This document shows, piece by piece, positions 33,349 to 42,992 of a DNA stretch of 42,992 nucleotides (the first letter of the stretch is position 1; each line of letters opens with the position of its first letter). This DNA is from Nocardiopsis sp. MG754419 (lineage in GTDB: Bacteria; Actinomycetota; Actinomycetes; Streptosporangiales; Streptosporangiaceae). The stretch lies in assembly GCF_018207095.1 (NCBI RefSeq), contig NZ_QOCZ01000035.1:1-42992 (forward strand), written 5' to 3'. The position numbers and the translations under genes are program-made. The notes below the pieces were generated by a model. It ran no database searches and was not told where the DNA came from. It saw only the letters and a program-made list of their open reading frames with translations.

Positions 33349-33852
33349 ATGACGACACGAACCGAGGGCGGACGGGATCGCAACGAGACCGGCCAGGCAC
33401 AGAACCAGCGACCCCGCGACCGTTACGGGCGCCCGATGCCCCACGGAAGCCGTGGTGAGGTCGAGCGCGTCCCCGACGACGCCGAGTTCACGGTGGAGGA
33501 GGGCCTGACCGAGGCCCAACGGCTCCTGGACCAGGGGTACGCCTTCACCGCCCATGAGGTGCTCGAAGCCGTCTGGAAGGCGTCCCCGGAATCCGAGCGC
33601 GAGCTGTGGCGCGGTCTGGCGCAGACCGCGGTCGGGGTCACCCACGCCCAGCGCGGCAACCGCGTGGGCGCGGCCCGACTCCTGCGGCGGGGCGCCGGCC
33701 GGGTGGAGGTGTTCGGGCCGGAGGCCCCGCACGGTGTGGACGTGGCGGGGATCGCCGCGTTCGCGCGGGGGTTGGCCGACGACCTCGACTCCGGTCGCGC
33801 GACGTCCGGTGAGGGCATCGATCCCTCGGGCATGCGGCTCCGCACGGCCTAG
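33349..33852 (+). CDS. DUF309 domain protein
   Basis: A 167-residue protein from ATG 33349, with GGTGAGG just upstream. After a charged, probably disordered N-terminus of about 45 residues, the DUF309 core appears: AQRLLDQGYAFTAHEVLEAVWKASPESERELWRGLAQTAVGVTHAQRGN. The HEVLEAVW and QTAVGxxH positions are the conserved features. Function is unknown; the fold is a helical bundle with conserved His/Glu that may bind a metal. It ends the operon with the alpha/beta hydrolase and a terminator follows at 33865-33899. Confidence 0.85.
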   Translation: MTTRTEGGRDRNETGQAQNQRPRDRYGRPMPHGSRGEVERVPDDAEFTVEEGLTEAQRLLDQGYAFTAHEVLEAVWKASPESERELWRGLAQTAVGVTHAQRGNRVGAARLLRRGAGRVEVFGPEAPHGVDVAGIAAFARGLADDLDSGRATSGEGIDPSGMRLRTA

Positions 33853-34360
33853 TTCCGTCTCGACCGAAACCCCGTGCCCCCGTTGGGGGAGCGGGTTCGT
33901 TTGTGACTCCTGAGACTGCTGTGTCCCCTGTTTCTTAAGTGACGTGTTCCAAGTTCATGCTTCTATGCGCACTTAATCGTTTACATGGCGTTAACGTACC
34001 ATGCAAAGTTATTTGAGTTAAAAAAGACCGCGAAATCCATTAATCCGTATTTTCAGATCACCATGGGGTCACATCTTCGAGCGCACTTGGGAAAATGGCG
34101 AACGGGGCCCTCTCATTTATTCTTCCGCGTGCGTACAATCCCCGGATCACCGCTCGCGGGGACGTCACGCGGGCGGCGTGCACCACACGGAAAGGTGGCA
34201 CCGCTTCGACCCCGACGCGCGTACCTTCGCCCCAGCTCAACAGCATTGTGGGCGGTGAAACGCATCCGGCGGTGCGCGGCACCGGAGCCCCAAGGGCCGC
34301 TGTTCCGCACACCTTCGAGGACGGGGCCGAAAAGGATGCTCCCGTCTCAAGGAGGACGGA
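33853..34360. promoter_or_regulatory. AT-rich region and long leader upstream of hppA
   Basis: About 0.5 kb that is strikingly AT-rich for this genome between about 33905 and 34130. An inverted pair TTAAGTG (33935-33941) / CACTTAA (33970-33976) and a palindrome CGTTAACG near 33990 lie in it. A TACAAT -10-like hexamer at 34134-34139 would give a leader of about 215 nt before the TTG start. That leader is GC-rich and can form several hairpins. No -35 box is clear. Confidence 0.5.
33865..33899 (+). terminator. Terminator after the DUF309 gene
   Basis: An imperfect stem-loop: CGAA(A)CCC/GGGTTCG at the base and CCCCC/GGGGG at the tip, followed by TTTGTG. It begins 13 bases after the stop codon. 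Confidence 0.6.
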
Positions 34361-36823
<2,463 letters not shown>

Positions 36824-36968
36824 CGATTCAGATCCCGAGTGAACAGGGGATCTCCCCTCGATAACTCATACGCGAGCGGCCGTCCGGGACCCCCGGGCGG
36901 CCGCTCCGCGTCCGCGCCTACCCTGGTGGAACGGACGTCGGTGCGAAGAACAGGGGAGTGGTGTCGGG

Positions 36969-37061
36969 GTGTCCGGTGCAAAGGGTCTGATCGTCATCCT
37001 GGGGGCCATGCTGGGCTTCATGGGGCTGATGGCCGTCGTCGCCACGGTGGTGTCGCCATGA
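36969..37061 (+). CDS. 30-residue hydrophobic microprotein upstream of the SixA-like gene
   Basis: GTG 36969 opens a frame of 30 residues: VSGAKGLIVILGAMLGFMGL followed by MAVVATVVSP. It is one hydrophobic helix with a short charged start (AK). The stop TGA overlaps the ATG of the SixA-like gene (ATGA), which favours real translation and coupling. A GGGGAG-like sequence lies about 12 bases upstream. Too short for usual gene finders. It could be a true membrane microprotein or a translated leader that helps initiation at the phosphatase gene. No family recognised. Confidence 0.5.
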   Translation: MSGAKGLIVILGAMLGFMGLMAVVATVVSP

Positions 37062-37531
37062 ATCGCACGCTTCTCCTCATGCGCCACGCGAAGGCCGAGG
37101 ACGGGTTCGGGATGGCCGACGTCGATCGTCCACTGAGCGACAAGGGGCACCGGCAGGCCGAGCGGGTCGGTCGACTCCTGAGTGAGGAGGGGTACGCGCC
37201 GGACCACGTCATCTGTTCGTCGGCCGAACGCACGCGCCGGACCCTGGAAGGCGTGCTCACGGCGATGGACCTGAACCCGGGGGTGGACCACACCGAGGCG
37301 GCCTACCTGGCGGGTCCGGACAGCCTCCTGGATTTGATCACCTACGTGGACCCCGGAGTGAGGACCCTCCTGGTGGTCGGTCACAACCCGACCATCGCCC
37401 AGGTGGCGGCCTCCTTCGTCGGCGACCAGGCCCTGGCGGCCTTCAGCCCGGCCACGGTCGCGGCCGTCGACCTGGAGGTGGAGTGGCTCTACACGGCGCC
37501 AGGGATGGGCTCCGGACGCGTCCTCAACTGA
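37058..37531 (+). CDS. SixA-like histidine phosphatase
   Basis: A 157-residue histidine phosphatase superfamily protein. The catalytic RH motif is LMRHAKAE near the N-terminus. DRPLSDKGHRQAERVGRLL, ICSSAERTRRT (second Arg) and the late VGHNPTIAQVA (second His) complete the active site. Short length and LMRHAKAE suit the SixA branch, which in E. coli acts on phosphohistidine; the substrate here is unknown. ATG 37058 overlaps the stop of the 30-residue ORF by 4 bases. The gene immediately precedes the rRNA promoter region. Confidence 0.9.
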   Translation: MNRTLLLMRHAKAEDGFGMADVDRPLSDKGHRQAERVGRLLSEEGYAPDHVICSSAERTRRTLEGVLTAMDLNPGVDHTEAAYLAGPDSLLDLITYVDPGVRTLLVVGHNPTIAQVAASFVGDQALAAFSPATVAAVDLEVEWLYTAPGMGSGRVLN

Positions 37532-37953
37532 TGTGACGCGCGACACGTGGGTCTGTGGTTGCTTCACCCCACCTCGAGGGGTAATGTTCTCCGAGTCGCC
37601 TCCGAACGGTCCAAGACCGCCAGGGGGGCTAGATCCTCTCGATCGAAACGAGCACGGTATCTCCGTGAGCGTGATCAGATCTTCGAGTCAGACACTTTCT
37701 CTTCTTCAACCGAAATGGTTCGGGCACTCCCCGAGACATGTAGGATGACGAGAGTCGCTTCGAAAAAAGCCCCGCGGAAACGCGCAGGCCGTAACGGAGC
37801 ACACGGGGTCCTTTACCCCGATCGGGAATACCGAAACCGCCAATTCGACGTGTAGGGTTCCTTTGATTGGTCACGAGAGTGATCGGTCAGGATTTCTTCT
37901 AGGTTTGCCCGCCCAGGCACGATCTTCGGGTCGCCGGGTCGGGCTGAGTGACC
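37532..37953 (+). promoter_or_regulatory. rRNA operon leader region
   Basis: A 0.4-kb region between the SixA-like gene and 16S rRNA, with no supported gene. It contains at least one convincing promoter (37559-37587) and a second candidate -10 TAGGAT at 37741-37746. The transcribed leader includes AAAAAAGCCCCGCGG (37764-37778), a hairpin GGTCAC-GAGA-GTGATC (37869-37884) and a TTCCTTTGA near 37858 that could act as a boxA-like antitermination element. Confidence 0.7.
37559..37587 (+). promoter_or_regulatory. rRNA promoter candidate
   Basis: TTGCTT at 37559-37564 and TAATGT at 37582-37587 with a 17-base spacer. Good vegetative sigma boxes upstream of the 16S gene by about 370 bases, consistent with multi-promoter actinomycete rrn leaders. 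Confidence 0.6.
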
Positions 37954-42925
<4,972 letters not shown>

Positions 42926-42933
<8 letters not shown>

Positions 42934-42968
42934 CTGCAGATAATTGGTTGCTCGCGCATGTTGTTCAC
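42926..42968 (+). other. 3' arm of the 23S rRNA processing stem
   Basis: Pairs with 39806-39848; see that entry. The rest of the window to 42992 is the start of the 23S-5S spacer, with nothing else recognised. Confidence 0.8.
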
Positions 42969-42992
42969 GAAGCTTTCCCGCCCGTGGCTCCC

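Overview
The window is a high-GC actinomycete chromosome segment, most likely Nocardiopsis or a close relative in the Nocardiopsaceae. The evidence is the strong G/C bias at third codon positions, a wblA-type Wbl gene, a bldG gene, and the 16S rRNA sequence. No plasmid, phage or insertion-sequence signature was seen. Coding density is that of a core chromosome, with a few empty intergenic stretches of 0.3-1.1 kb.

Region by region. 1-1481: two paralogous membrane-anchored extracytoplasmic proteins. 1567-2470: decayed material, consisting of an HNH endonuclease remnant, a probably frameshifted small membrane protein and an intact small membrane protein. 2989-3062: tRNA-Pro(CGG). 3136-17654: a block with the gene content and mostly the order of the Mycobacterium tuberculosis Rv3683-Rv3671c neighbourhood. 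It runs metallophosphoesterase, bifunctional PASTA penicillin-binding protein, WblA/WhiB4, two Get3/ArsA-like ATPases, a DUF4177 protein, RidA, Nudix, metallo-beta-lactamase-fold hydrolase, Crp, Nth, CoA-pyrophosphatase-like Nudix and MarP-like protease. YqeY is inserted near the start of this block. 17820-21282: the Streptomyces-type bldG / anti-sigma pair, divergent from a DUF1998-type DEAD helicase. 21585-27633: a Tad/Flp pilus locus split into two convergent blocks (flp-tadE-tadG on +, tadZ-tadA-tadB-tadC on -). 27634-28753: an intergenic region holding a strong candidate for a structured 6S-like small RNA at the Ms1/MTS2823/scr3559 position. 28754-33852: a degenerate Fic-like protein, acetyl-CoA synthetase, a holin-X-like membrane protein, an alpha/beta hydrolase and a DUF309 protein. 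34361-37531: a membrane pyrophosphatase, a 30-residue membrane microprotein and a SixA-like phosphatase. 37559-42992: the rRNA promoter region, 16S, spacer and 23S; the window ends before 5S.

The genes share several themes: cell-envelope building and surveillance (PBP, MarP, Tad pilus, small membrane proteins), developmental and redox regulation (WblA, BldG with its ATPase partner, Crp), DNA repair (Nth, helicase) and energy metabolism (Acs, proton pyrophosphatase). The most interesting points are the candidate 6S-like RNA with long-range closing helices at 28525-28708, the inverted pilin cassette, the 30-residue ORF coupled to SixA, and several enzyme-fold proteins whose catalytic motif residues have been replaced.
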